Assembly (NCBI RefSeq): GCF_022581195.2
Contig: NC_061455.1
Location: forward strand, 13,286,189-13,350,188
Direction: 5' to 3'
Length of the DNA stretch: 64,000 nt
DNA from: Helicoverpa zea
Taxonomy: Eukaryota; Arthropoda; Insecta; Lepidoptera; Noctuidae
Below are positions 39,115 to 52,397 of this stretch, piece by piece (position 1 is the stretch's first letter; each line of letters opens with the position of its first letter). The translations under genes were made by a program, and so were the position numbers. The notes beneath the pieces were generated by a model. The model saw only the letters and a program-made list of their open reading frames with translations. It was not told the DNA's origin and did no database searches.

Positions 39115-39262
39115 GACCGTTGATGGTGACTTGTTTCCTCCGAGAATGGTCCGTGACTTGGAAAGCACGTTAAGCTAGCTAGTCCAGTTGTTTTGTGTAG
39201 CTTTGACTGTCGTTCTTAGTAGAAGCTGGAAGTTTACAACTAGACTTACTGGGGTATATGAG
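39115..39262 (+). mobile_element. SINE family A, decayed middle part
   Basis: GGAAAGCACGTTAAGCTAGC, then TGACTGTCGTTCTTAGTAG and a final AGACTTACTGGGGTAT follow the order of the family A body (GGCACGTTAAACTGTAGG ... GGCAGTCGTTACGGGTAG ... GTCTAACCAAGGGGTAT). Similarity is modest. Confidence 0.5.
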
Positions 39263-40044
39263 TTTTATGCATTGTACTAGTACTAATTCAGACAATATTA
39301 CGTAGTTGTTAATATAGTGACGTAATCTACTTTTAAGGAATTATAAACATGACAAAAATATCATGATCATATTAAAGCATCCGATTTATTAGCATCAAAA
39401 TGGATATATCAAAAGGATTGACTGGCATCATTGCTATATTCGATGGCTTAGCTTTTGACTAATTAGCGAGACATCATCCTAATGGCATTTCTAACACATC
39501 ATCATAAATAGATTACTCGATCGTCATAGTTCACTGATTTCAATAACTCAATGCCCAATCGTGGAATTATACTACTATGGGGTACCTCTGCATTGCTTTT
39601 ATTTAGATATGTGAATATTCTCGTAGCTCTACTATCCAAAAATATCCATGGCTACCAATTAATCTATCTAAAGATGCAAATAAAATCTAAGGACAGTGCT
39701 GAAATAAGGCACACTTTATTTAATAAGGGAAAATAGGGGGGTAAAGTATTCTTATTGTAAACTACGTTCACTAAATAATGTTTACTATGCACCAGAGCTC
39801 TACTTTTCCATATAGCATTAACTTTATTCAGCTATAAAATGCTAATTGAGTCATATAAGTAATTGACGTCAACTATTTAAAATATCGTTAGCGCAGAACA
39901 CTAAGACGGAATGCAATTCAGGGTAAGAGCCACTTAAAAGTCCGCGACGATAAATGCAAAACTAGACGATAAATCAGTACAAGTTTTCCTCAACAAAAAA
40001 CTTTAATTATTCGGAAACGGGCAAAAAAAGCAGAACTAAAAAAC
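39263..40044. other. AT-rich non-coding DNA
   Basis: No gene or repeat recognised. Confidence 0.5.
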
Positions 40045-40260
40045 GTGGAAAAACTTACGTATTTTAATTGCGCTTTTGTATCAATCGGCACCGGCAAAGA
40101 TAAGTGGCCGATCCGAAAACAGAAAAATAAAGTTGGTCCCGATAGTGGACCGAGAGGAGGCGGGGTGAGGGGTTCCGCCTGCGCGGCGCCGCACTCGCCC
40201 CTCACCCCGCGCCGACCCCCGCCTTCAGTCACAACCAACCCTCGAATGGTTACGACGCTT
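40045..40260. promoter_or_regulatory. GC-rich island with 13-bp hairpin, possible regulatory block
   Basis: This is an abrupt GC/CpG-rich segment in AT-rich DNA. A perfect inverted repeat GCGGGGTGAGGGG (40160-40172) pairs with CCCCTCACCCCGC (40198-40210) across a 25-nt spacer of CpG-rich sequence. GATA-like AGATAAG lies just upstream near 40099. No repeat family, TIR or target duplication was recognised. It might be a promoter-proximal element, an enhancer or an unrecognised MITE core. There is no downstream coding exon in the window to support a promoter reading. Confidence 0.25.
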
Positions 40261-43200
40261 CTTGTCGTTTTATATCATAACCATACATACACGGTGTGTA
40301 AAATTTCAAATATGTTGACTGTATAGTACTGTGGTGAGTGTCGGATGTATGTTCATGCAGTGTATGCAGTGTGTGTCAGTGATGTTTCATACATGAATGC
40401 ACTTACTAACAAATACCCGTTTGGTGTGGATTCTGTTCCGTGATGTGTCTCGCGTATGTATTCCCATGATTTATATCTTATGATTGTTGTAGGGATTTGT
40501 TATATTCAGATAATTTATGTTTCAGCGTTAAAATGTGTGTCGTATGAATATAATTTTTCATGGTTAATGTAGCACCTTCTTAAGATGCAAAACTACACAA
40601 TTCTGCACTAAAAATGTATGAAATTATGATCCATGTTCAAAACAAAATAATAAGCAGTAATTTAGCTAATCAGTTTAGTGAACATTATCAACATTTTCGT
40701 AAAAAATACATTTATTTTGATGCCTACTTCCTACCCAACGAAATATATTTTACCATTAAAGGTTTTGGTATCTCGTTGAGTGAAAAACATAAAGGTATTT
40801 TTTTATATCACTGAATATTTTGAAATACTCCTTGTCGTACTTTTTTACGATTTAAAAGAATTCAGTGGTAAACCCTTTCATGGAACATGGAACAACTAAA
40901 TAAATGGTATACAAAACTGAAAAAATCGGATAGTTCAAGTGGATTCGTAGAAATTCAACATTCCATTTACGTATTGTTCACGAAAATATGTGTGGGTTTT
41001 CAAGGAAATGCGACTTTTCACAGAACACATACTCCCGTCACTTATTACTTAAGCTACAGAAATGTTCAATAACATAAATAAAATACATTTGCATAGAAAA
41101 TGTGGGTTATAAAATAGGTTTTATAATATAATAGCTTTTTTTACACAATTCGTGCATGAGTTTTCTCACGCTCACTGTGTTTTCAAACTGCAATGCACAG
41201 AAAGTCCAAGATTTCTAGTATTTTAACAGTCAAAGGTTATTTGTGATAAGACATATTTCAGGATACGAAGAAAACCGTAGAAAATAGGCTATACTATGTA
41301 TATTAATCCATAGACAAGAAAAAACCGTCTTAAATATTATTTTTGCGAAAATTAGAATGATAAATCTGAATTAAGAAGGATTCAGACTTATATAAATATA
41401 AATAGACTTGTTCTCAGAAACTAGCCCAAACTACACAACTGTCATTCCCTTTGGGAACGGAAAGTCTGTTCAGGAATAATCCTGGTAAGATTATTTGGCT
41501 TTTAGTTTCTTATTCAATTATGTTATGATCTTTACAATAGCTTCATAGTTTGTTCCCAAGGGGCTCGGTAGAGGCATTGTTATTACATTTTACCTACTCA
41601 ACGTTAGAATTCAGTTTATATACAGCTAATTGCACTCAACTATATAATTATAAGATGAGAAAAAGAGTAATTAAAGCGATAATAACATAAGTAAGTAACT
41701 ATAACATATTACTGTCAGCGTTTGGTCACTTTTGAACTATTTAAAGAAATACTTAACTTGAAACGTTGTTCGTGAATCTTTTTCATGATTTATTTTTATT
41801 CGTTCGTACATGTGTTTTGGATTTTAGATTGTATTAATATCGTCATATACACATTCAAGGTGGTAATTGAACTACCTATATTTCTGGAAATGTAAAATGT
41901 TTCAACGGAAAATATTTAAGAAATACAAAACTAAAAACAAGTATACAATTTCCTCACCAAGTATTTTCTGACCTTCGACAGCGTTATTAAATACAAAACT
42001 TAACTCTCAAGGTCAATTGATCTTTACAATGACTTTAATCTTTACTCTATACAATTTCACAAAACTCAACAAAAACAAACGATATAATAAATTCTTCGCA
42101 AACCAAACTAGTTCTAGTAAAACAAAGCGAAGTTTCTCTTGAAACGGCAACGGTGGCTGGGTGCTTCCGACCTACCGGCTCTTTCCGACCTAGCCCCCTA
42201 TTGTCCGCTCTCAATTGCCTCTTAAACGAAAAGGGATAATAATACCAGACGACATTATTATTCGAAACTGTAATGTTTCTGTTATTATGCCGTGAAATTG
42301 TTTTTAGTACCTGTGTAATGAATTGTGTGGTTTTATGGTGGGTCATTTTGGGGTTAAGGTCATTTTTGTTTCGGTTTTTTGGGCATTTAGGTATTTACTG
42401 ATTTTTCTTTAGCTAGATACGCTTAATATTTTCGGCTACACGCGTAACAAAGTATGCGTATTTTGAACATGGGGTTCTGTTTCCAATTTCCGGATTAGAA
42501 ACTCTTGTGTTTTCATAGATTTAATAGGCCCGTTTTCTTAAACCAACTGTTTACTTTGAAAATTGATTGTGAACATTCATAGTAAAAAGATTTTTTTAAG
42601 AAAACCGTGGTTTATATTGTTGGTTAACTTGAGCCTAAGTGGTAACATGATGAATCTAAGCAATGATTAACATTGACGATTCTGGGGTAGTATTACTTAC
42701 CCACACCAACTAAGGTTAGCATCAATATTCATACACAAACAATCAATGTCAAACCACATTTATAATTGATCCCGCAATTTCTGCCGATCGATAATGCAAC
42801 CTAATTACGTATGTTCTAATTAATATGACATGAAAGATTGAACGCGACGACTACTAAACGCTACTATTATACTTCAGAGCCGCTTCGAATGACATTTGAC
42901 ATTTTGACAGCTGTCAAACGGTGCAAATGCAAATGGCCGCCAAAGGATTTGGCGGGAAAATCCTACATGTGAAATAGAAACAGCATCGTGTTAACATAGC
43001 AATTAGCTAATTAGCACTTTAATAACAAATTGAGCTAAGTGCCATTGGCAAAGTTTTGTTGAATGTAGTTACGGGCTACTCCCCGAAATGGCAAATAATT
43101 CGGTTGCAAGTTTAATTCGTGGGTATTGCATTTCGCATCGCATGGAAGTTTATTCAGCCTTCAAATGGGAACTTTTATTGTGTTATGCTGAAATTTGAAA

Positions 43201-46200
43201 GGCTATTATGCTCAGTTTAGCTATCTGAATATAATTTTGAGAACGCTTTTTCAGTATTATTTTTTAACGACTTAATGTGGTGTACAATGGAAGTGTAAAG
43301 TGTATCTCTTGTGACATAGAACTTTTTCAAAATATGTAAATTTCCTTTTCTAAGTAACACAGATGGATACGAACATGAGATTAGTCGCAGAAATACTCAG
43401 CTTCGTATAACTAAGAACATTCTGAGAAGGACAGTAACTTCATACAGAATAACAAAGAGAGAAACTTTCTTGTTACGATTCACTGAACTGTCCGAAGTTG
43501 AAACAAAAATGTACTGGAATTATTTTTATCAATGTCAACTTCCAAAATATTAGCAAAACTAAAAACTTTTTTGACTTTTACTGTTTTTTCTACATTATTT
43601 TTTTCACTACTGCGGCATCAAGACGACTTATACCTATGTTTTGTTTTTAAAACAAAATAGAATAGTATTGTATACCTACAACCACATCAATTTCCACCAA
43701 AGACATTACAATTTGAATTTTCGATAAGTCACTGTTCAGAGGCCCATAAAGTAATGTCCAAGCATCATAGACGTCATCACAATCTGACCAGTCCTTTACC
43801 AATTTCACGCTAACAGACGTACAAACCATCTATAAAGCTATTTCTAATGCCACAAATTCACATCAAAGACTGATATTCACCGACACGGAAGGCCTGCAGT
43901 TTCGCCCCAAGATATGGGCTGTGATCTTAAAGTTTCGCCCCCCAACTTTTGCTCGATTGTGGTGGCACCCCTCGCCATTTATCTTAGTTGGGGCTGAGTG
44001 GAAAACTAATAGTGTATGGGTGATGTTGTCTTTTTTACTCGAGTACTACTGAGTGTAAGGTTTTATTGATCTGCTAGTGTCGTGTTTTAAAAGTGGTGGT
44101 ACTAGTTTTTAAGAATGTTACCTGATATTGTTTTTTCGAGGATTTTAAGTTCTAGGTACTTGAATGCTTTTTGTAGGTACACTTAGTTTTCTCAAATAAA
44201 GTTACTGTAATATAATAACGATGTTCAGTAGGTAGTACGTATTCAATATTTAAAAAAAGAAGCTTATGAGAAGGCACATAGTTACATAATATATTTTTTG
44301 GAGTACTTATGATATTAAACATTTATATTCCGGAAATTAGATACCTAACATCGCTATTTCCTGTGTGTTCATTGAGATAGCAAAATGTTAAATAATGAGG
44401 TTGGATTTTGCGTTTTTTATTATTTAACTAGAGAAATGAAAATCACTGTCCATTCAATCTAATATCACCGCTAAGCAGAAAAATCTTGCCATATTAAAAC
44501 GTCAAGTATATTACTTCCCTTTCCTTATCTTATAATCTTCCAGATAAGGGGATTATTCTGGGAGCGTATCTGCGAGATTTGCGAGCACTCGCTGATAGTT
44601 CGCTTAGCATATCTTGACAGATACGAAGCGAGTGGCGTCAAGTTGCGATTGCTATGCGATACTGCTGTAGGACTCTGGGGGTTCTCGTATCAACCACTTT
44701 TCATAGCAAAATTCTACAGTGAAAAGTTTGTAGGTACTGATTCTTTTACAGTTTAGTTTGAAAATTAAAAAGCCTCTGTTTTTACGATTGCATGATAAAA
44801 CCTCTAAAACAATTTTAATTAATAGGTAGGTTGCCACCGGGCTGATTTTTTCACAACTTCAATTACTGACTTATTAAAACTGACAGCTGTTAACTGCACA
44901 AAGAAATCGGTACCTCTAAATAAGTAAAATAATAAGTCAGCATGCAATTAGTGTTCTTAAGGAGATGGCAAGACCACAGTAAGCAGTTAGTTCATAAACT
45001 TAACTACTTTTCCATGATTCCTAGTTGTTGTACATCTGTTGTTCCAAGAACAAGTTCCCCTGTGTATCGTAAGACACAACTTACGGTTGCCATTAAACTT
45101 AATTAAGAGAAATGAGAAGTTCGTGAGAATGATATAGTATCTCTTTTGTGTAGCGTTAAGATAAACTTAATTGTTTAGTGTGTTTTATGTGTGTTATGCT
45201 GTTTTAATTATTTTATAACAGCGATATATTTGCTTGGAAATGCTTATCTTAAGAAGTACAGGACCAATTTATAAAATTATTTCAGTGTAAGGTAGCCCAT
45301 TTACTGAGGCAGACTACATTGGCATACAAAAGCTGGTAAAGATAAAAGCTGGCGGAAACTAGACAAGTAATAAAATAATTTGAGAGTAGGTACAGTTGTA
45401 TCAGGTATATGTTAATCAGAAATAATAGTTGATTAATTTAAGTAGAACAGAAAGATCATAGACTCACATAGAAACCCAGGCTCATAAAATTAACGTATTT
45501 TTTATTAAATCAACGTCCGAAATCAAAACCGCTCACAAAGTTCACGATCAAACTTCCATCCGACCTACTTTAATCTATCCCTAAATACCCGAAGCTCCTC
45601 AAATTACCATCGTAAATCAAATAAGCAGTTTACATAACTTCTTTCAATATTATCAAAGAACATCTACTCCAAAGGAATTGACTAACAAAGTCTGAAAAAG
45701 GTCGAATTGGATTAGCAAGTGAAATCAGTGTAGGTACGGAGAAACATTGAAGCTCTAGATAAATATAGGGGGCGACTTAAGGGTGCGTGAGGGAACGTTG
45801 AGACGACAAAAAATCCCTCCACTACCCTTATTATAACCCCCTTGCTGCTCCCCAAAGAGCTCTCTGTTGTCTGGCTAAATAGTCCGGGTTCCGCCAGAAT
45901 GTATTGGATTAAATTGTGTAGGTTCTTGATTGAAATGATGGCGGATATTCGAATATTTATATGTAATTTAATATAATATTATTGCTCTTAATAGTGAGGC
46001 TTATCTGACAGAGTTCATTTTGTGGTATTAGGATCCAAAAAATAATGTTACGTTTCAGAAACCTGATCACGACGCATAGCGTAAAATCAGTACCTACCTA
46101 GTACAGACTGATTTTATACAGCGCACTTACCCTCCCCTAAATAAAGTACGGTAAAATTCCATCAAAATCCCTCCCACATATTTTAAAATCACCTACAATG

Positions 46201-49200
46201 TCACACAACGTCACATGTTCCAACAATTTTGTACTTACGATAAAGTCTGCAGTACCGTTACAAGTCTGCAGTTCCGTTAATTAAACGCGTGCTAAGTGTT
46301 AACCGAATGAGTTCTTGTAGTATTTAATTCTGTTCAAAGTGGCTTCACAATGCCAGGAGAGACTAATGTGAACTGAAATACGGAATTGTTTCTGTCTACC
46401 TTAAACAGTTGTTACGTTAAAAGCTTGATTCCGTGTGTTAGTTTAACGGGTGAATGTTTGAACACGCAAACGCGAATATTTCTTAGTCATGGTGGAAATT
46501 AATTGAAACGGCGATGGGGGAGATATCTTCAAACGGCTTATGTAGGGGGCTATGTGTATATGTCTGTATTTGATTTATCGATTTCTTGTAATTCGCAAGG
46601 GTGAGAATTATATTAAGAAATACCCTATTGTTGGGGTAAACACCCTAAATTCCTGTTACGTGGGGTGTGATCATGAGTGTTTACTTGTTTATGAAAAGAT
46701 TACTATTGGAACTTAAACTTATTTTACACGCCCTTAAAAATGTAAGATCAAGATATTGTGTGATTTTAAATCATTTTCGTTGGCACAAAAAGTGAACCTT
46801 AACTCTTGTCGATAGAGTTGAAAATTGCATGTTTTTGCTTTATGTCATTTCATTTAAATTCGTATTCTTGTACAAACAAGTAACACAAATTATGAATTGT
46901 GTTAAAAATATATTCTATTTATAAAAAGTAATGAAAATTATTAAAATGAAAACCCCGACATCACAACATTGACTTTTAGTATGAAACATGAAAGAGTTCG
47001 TCAATCAATCACTGAACAAAATTGATTATTATGGTGCTCACTCCAGCAATGGCAAGCGTGGCGGTGGATGGCCCATCTATCACCACTAAATGCGTTGTAA
47101 TAACCTGACACGCTGTTGTACTTAGATGTATTAGCTTCCTTTATATTGTTAATGGCTTTGGATTAGCCTTTTACGCTTTAGCTCATTTTGTGGTTGGATT
47201 TTTGTACCTTTATAATTTTAATGAAAAATCACTTAAGGCGTGTATTTGCTATACGTATTTACCTATAACTAAGCGTAAATATAGTATAGCTACATACACG
47301 GTTTTGGTTACCAAATCCAACTGATAATCTAATGAAAATACCAGTTTGTCAAATACGCTTCCATGGAATTGGGCTTAAATAGGACTAAAACTATAGTTAA
47401 CAATAGTAGTTCCATGAAACCATAGCATTACTCAAATCTAAACCGAAAATTAAAATCGATAACCAATGCTATTCTGCAGACTTAGGGCTAAACTGCAGAG
47501 TATCAGCTGAGTTCAAATAGCCGGGAATTCCTCGTTTGCTCATTTAATGGTGGAACCTGATGTTTGTAGGCCGACCTTAAGCCTCACCGCGTAGGAATGT
47601 AGATTGCGCAACGTATTCCAGCGAACTCTGAGCTCATTTGCAGTAATTAATTCACAGCTGATCCGATCGGGTGGCTTTTTTAATTTTTTTACACCGCATA
47701 TCATATACATGTTTGTGCATAGATTTTTATGGTGTCAAAGATTTATTTAATTCAGAAATTTTTATCCTCGTATATTCTCTATATTATATCGTATTCTCTC
47801 CACCAACTATTTTGTATTCTTTATGTACAATTTATTTTCCAAAGTTTTGGAATAGGAGACTTTAATAATTGGTGTAAAAGAATCTACCATCACAGGTGCT
47901 GTACTTACGAAATACTATACCATTTCCAAAAAATATCTTGTTACACAGTTTAGGTACTGTGCTAAAATACCCGTGTTTCCTCAAAGTTCCTGACCACTGA
48001 ATAGTATTTTATAGAATGTTATCTTTTATTCATTAAGCACGTCGGTATTGAGAGGCAGGGTTCACGTTGATAATGTAAAACAAATAGGCCTATGCCTACA
48101 CCCTGTAACAAAGGAATTGGTCGGCTGTTATGTAGGTACATACTACTATATTGTAAGGATTTTGCAGCCGATATGGAAGTTATTTGGTCTTGTTTGAGAA
48201 GGTATTTCGAAATTACCTCTTATAAAATACCTCTTTCAATTTATATTTTCATTTAAAATATCAGTAATACTGACATTTTAGTACCGCTCCAGCAAGGCAA
48301 ACCAATTCATTTATTCAATATTATCAACGCTTACTGTGGTGGATATTGTTCAGAAAATGTCATTATTTAATTAAGCAAAACCAGTGGCTACGTAAAAGTT
48401 ATTAATACACATTATAATAATGTGGTCTGAGCTTATCGATTCTATCCCCGAATGAGCAAGTAAGGTTGGGATACATTGGCTCGTTTTCAGAGGTTCGGCG
48501 ATTTCGACAGTAATAAATTATGTTTTGTATGTATGTGCCAGAGTTTACAAATAGGTACGGACTCATGCCCCGAATTCTAAGTACCTCTGACCTTTCAACA
48601 CCTATATTATTATATACGAGTATATTGTAGGTTATGTAGGTCAGCATATTTAACAAATATCGTTGGGTGCACGTTATACAAAAATAACCAATATTTTTTT
48701 GGCATCAAGCTTACTTAACTACACTAGTGACATTTAAGAATAACTACGCTACACAGAACTAGCAAATGCAACTAGTCAATATCAAAAAATATTTAGTTAT
48801 AACCAATCCTGCCGAACAACAAAATAATAAACGTAGCCTTCAAACAGTACCTACATTCAAGCACCTCAACAATACCTAAACCACGTCACTTCAATAAAAT
48901 TTCTATCACCACAAGTATAACGAGAGGGAATTTTCTAATTCCAAAGCAGGTGTACCTCGGCAATCTTCCCTGCATAGCAAATATTGTCTATTAAACAAGT
49001 CCACGGACTTTATTAAGGCGAGCCCGGGATCAGCATCTTGACCTAAATATTGAGAGACACCGCATAACGACGGATTGACAATGCATGCTCGTCTACCTAT
49101 AGGTGTGCGGTACACTGTACAGTGTAAGGTAGTATGGAAAGATAGGTTTACTTTAAGGTGTGTGTGGTACTTTAGACATAAGCGAAATTTTGTGTAGCTA

Positions 49201-49223
49201 TGTAATATTTTATAGTAGAATAT
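40261..49223. other. Long anonymous non-coding stretch
   Basis: About 9 kb with no supported gene. Details worth recording: a motif cluster at 42905-43015; a tandem near-duplicate AGTCTGCAGTACCGTTA / AGTCTGCAGTTCCGTTA at about 46245-46280; a repeated AGTTTCGCCCC near 43899 and 43934; and a 16-bp palindrome TACACTGTACAGTGTA at 49111-49126. GC-richer patches at 42140-42210, 43890-43990 and 45770-45900 are unassigned. Confidence 0.5.
42905..43015. promoter_or_regulatory. Cluster of transcription-factor-like motifs
   Basis: Within 111 bp there is a perfect palindrome TGACAGCTGTCA (42905-42916; an E-box CAGCTG flanked by two TGACAG TALE-type sites), an octamer ATGCAAAT (42927-42934), an E2F-type site TTTGGCGGGAAA (42948-42959) and two homeodomain-type cores in AATTAGCTAATTAGC (43001-43015). 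These are consensus matches seen by eye. Enhancer function is inference, and chance is possible for the AT-rich cores. Confidence 0.25.
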
Positions 49224-49333
49224 TTGAGGAGGTCAGACAGTCGCTACTTGTAAAACACTGGTACTCAGCTGCATCTGGTTAAACTGGCAGCCGAATCCAA
49301 CATAGTTGGGAAAAGGCTCGGGAGATGATGATG
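49224..49333 (+). mobile_element. SINE family A, 3' part
   Basis: GAGGTCAGACAGTCGCTACTTG, ACACTGGTACTCAGCTGCATC, AGTTGGGAAAAGGCTCGGG and a GATGATGATG tail match the 3' third of the 22776-23182 copy with few changes. The element is strongly 5'-truncated. Confidence 0.85.
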
Positions 49334-50333
49334 TATTCTTGAGAAATTACCTAATACAGAGTATCGGATTGTTTTTCGGACTCTTCCAAAACATTTCATC
49401 TGATGATGATGTTTGTGTTTTTATAGAAACATCCTTTTTACATAAAAGGGATCACTATAGTAATGAGAGCAATGAACTCTTGATAACTCGTTAAGAGTTT
49501 CCTAACATACCTATTGTGGTAAGTTATGTACACATCCTTATTTGTTTAATAAGAAAAATAAACGATTATTTCGATTGTAATGCCAAACAGGCTGGTCATG
49601 GTTTTGTTCACAAACATTAATTGAATTTTGAATGGCCAAAGTTTAGTTGGCAAAAGTGCCTGATTTATTGTTTGACGCTATCGCTATAACTAACCTGTGG
49701 TTTGAAAATAAAGCTTATGTTTTATTGAGGTTAGAAGATTATTTCGTTTTATTTTACTTTTAGGTCGAGTAATTGGCTTAGACTTGAAATTGAAGTGGTA
49801 TGTTAAAAAAATAGTAATGTTTTACAAATCTTTAAATATCAAAATAACGTGGAACTTTGACTCATTTTTAACATCACCATTCCAACTGCATTCAATGAAA
49901 TCTCGCTTGCTTATTTCCATTTCTATTCTTATACAAAACTAATAAAAGACATTATAAATAACCTAACTATATTAATGATACGACACCACTATTAGTTAAA
50001 AAGTGGTGGATTCATTAAAACTTTTTCTTTGATGTCTCCGTAATGCACTCGTTCACTGAAACTTCAACAAACTGAAAAAACAACGGACGCTACTGAAGGT
50101 TGCAGGAACGCTATATTTTAACCAATGGGTACATTTAACTTGGCAATTTTAACGAATTGGCTCTATGTGAGGAAATTGCTTTTATTGATAAGAAAAAGTT
50201 TTTGAAATGATATTTCATGAAAATGACAACATAATATTATTAAATAATGGTAATAGGCAATTGTGCAGTCTTTTTAAAAACGAAATGAAAATTCAATTGA
50301 AACAGTAATTGGTTTAATTCTTGGAATCAATTT
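49334..50333. other. AT-rich non-coding DNA
   Basis: No gene or repeat recognised. Confidence 0.5.
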
Positions 50334-50858
50334 GTTATATAAAAAAAACGGTTGTCTGTAAAGTCGGTTTACTGACGATAGTCGAACGTGACAACTTCAT
50401 AAGAAATTGATCGTCAGATGTCGAACGTTGCCGAACGCGGAGGCCGATCGTGCCTCTTTGTTGCTCGTTGCGTGCTCTCGCTTGCACTTCAAACCTTAAA
50501 CGGAACGCCTCAGAGCGAGGTAACGCCGCATGAGTCATGTTTTTTCGTGCGTGCAGCCGGCTCCATCGATTTATAAGACGTTGTCACGTCAAAAGAAAAA
50601 TATATTTTATAAAAATTGGTGTCAATTAAATTGGCCCGAAGTGTTTCGTCGTCAACCGCAGCTAAGAACCAATCCAAGCAGCTGTTTAACGCGGACGCAT
50701 CGCTCACTCAAGTGGGAGAGAGACAGATGTCGAACGCTGCCGAACGCGTAGGCCGATTGTGCGATGGAACGCCTCAGAGCGAGGTAACGCCGCATGAGTC
50801 ATGTTTTTTCGTGCGTGCAGCCGGCTCCATCGATTTATAAGACGTTGTCACGTCAAAA
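50334..50858. repeat. Repeat with a perfect 93-bp internal direct duplication
   Basis: The block opens with AAACGGTTGTCTGTAAAGTC, a motif I know from lepidopteran interspersed repeats. The segment GGAACGCCTCAGAGCGAGG...CACGTCAAAA occurs twice without a mismatch (50502-50594 and 50766-50858). Each copy is preceded by a related 39-bp segment CAGATGTCGAACG(T/C)TGCCG...; in the first copy 48 extra bases separate the two parts. The duplicated unit is GC-rich and contains ATGAGTCAT, an AP-1-like palindrome. It could be tandem duplication, a very small terminal-repeat retroelement, or promoter-type subrepeats. Confidence 0.75.
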
Positions 50859-51390
50859 AGTAAATAAATAACAATTGAATACCTATTGCACACGATTATC
50901 TAATCTAAAAAGGTTTTAAAGTATATTAATAAAACCTAATAACAATTCCATTAATAAAAATAAACGAGATAAAATAGTTCTCTAGATTATTTTCCCTTAG
51001 TTTATTTTCCCTTTTTCGTAAAGAATTTCTGTTTTCTCCAGCGAAATCTCTATCCATTTGAAAACAGTAAAATTAAATAATATCGGAAGTCACGTAGGTA
51101 TTCCATAATGTTGTCGAAAACAATTTCTGTTGTTTGTTTTAGCTTTTCTAGTCTTTTACGTGGTAAAAATATATTTTACCTAAAGCTCAAGAGTCTGTAT
51201 TTTTTGATGCACTCCACCTAAGAACTGAGGCGATTAGAAAAACTTTACCAATGTTCGATAGCCTAGGTATTTTGTCGTAAAGGCTGCTTTTTATTAGGGA
51301 AACAATTCCTACTTGAAACAGATAACGGAACGTACATAGTGCAAAATAAGTGTCCAATATGTAGATGACAATATAAAGTTCAGTGATTGT

Positions 51391-51897
51391 TATATTATTA
51401 TTATTATTCTTTATTGCACACATAAATACAGAGAGACACACTGAATATAGAGAGATAATGTACAATGGCGAGCTTAACCCAGTGTTGGGTTCTCTTCCAG
51501 CCAACCTTAGAGTGAAAGAGTGATTTGATGGGGTAGGGCAAATGTGCAACTTTATACTAATAAAAAGAATCTATATGAATAATTCCTTATAATAAATTAA
51601 ATATATACCTTTTATAATTACATGAAATATATACAATATAATATATACAAATATATACACAAATATACAAAGGTCATGTTGATAAATATTGTTCCTTAAC
51701 TCGTCTCTTAAACATATCCAATGATGAGCTCTCGCGTATAGAATGCGGAAGGGTATTCCACAGCCTAACAGCACGAACAGTGAATGATCCATCATAGCAA
51801 CTTGAAGTGTGGGATAGGATACGAAGCAGAAGAGATGAGGAAGAGCGACATGGTTTGCCTCTGGGAACGAGGAACTCAATCAAGTTATAATAGGTTT
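51391..51897 (-). pseudogene. CR1/Jockey-like LINE 3' end
   Basis: On the minus strand a roughly 70-codon frame (51674-51898) contains YYNLIEFLVPRGK and then FTVRAVRLWNTLPHSIRES followed by a FKRRVKEQYL segment. This RLWN-x-LP-x-x-IR-x-SS-x-x-x-FK pattern is the conserved C-terminal end of CR1/Jockey-type LINE ORF2 proteins. A stop and a roughly 280-bp AT-rich 3' UTR follow. The UTR ends in GTGCAATAAAGAATAATAAT, that is an AATAAA signal and an (AAT)n tail at 51391-51415. The upstream frame is closed at about 51899, so this is a 5'-truncated, inactive copy. No target duplication was found. Clade choice between CR1 and Jockey is uncertain. Confidence 0.75.
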
Positions 51898-52397
51898 CTC
51901 AAGCACGTATCCCGAATTTGCCTGTGTACTTTCTTTTAAATTAAATGGCTAATGTTTAAGTCAGCTTAAGTAGTCTTAACGTAAAAACAAACAGACAGAC
52001 AGAGCTACTTTGCCATTATGATACCAGTAGAATTACTTCCACATTGTCACATCCTGACACATATCTCAAAAGCGGATTGTCTTCGTCACAACCCTGACTG
52101 GGAATCTACTCCAGCACTTAGAAAAATGGCGAGCAAGCATTAGTAATTCAGGGAGCGTAGAAAACCGCTCAGTTAGTCGCTGGTGTAAAAATGAGAGCAC
52201 ATTATCGTGACTGAGATCTCAGTTTCTTGTCGATTCGATATTTCTGGGAGAACGTTCAATTTGAGTCTTGTTAGAATAATGTGTGAGTGTGGTGTGGTGT
52301 TGAATCACGTTTGTGATTGATGGGTTTTTTGTTTTATGGGGTTTTAAGGATGTTTTCAAATGAGTTCTAGATTGTATGGACCATGTTTCGTCACGAC

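Noticed and set aside
40045..40326. 93-codon frame across the GC-rich island as a first exon
   Set aside because: The translation is low-complexity Pro/Arg/Gly in the GC-rich part only, and the opposite strand is equally open, so composition explains it.
42047..42346. A 99-codon minus-strand frame
   Set aside because: No motif, no splice context and no resemblance to a known family. Probably chance in a GC-richer patch.
44565..44632. Nested inverted repeats (CGTATCTG/CAGATACG and CACTCGCT/AGCGAGTG)
   Set aside because: The arms are only 8 bp and interleave rather than nest, so they do not form one stable hairpin. Too weak to call.
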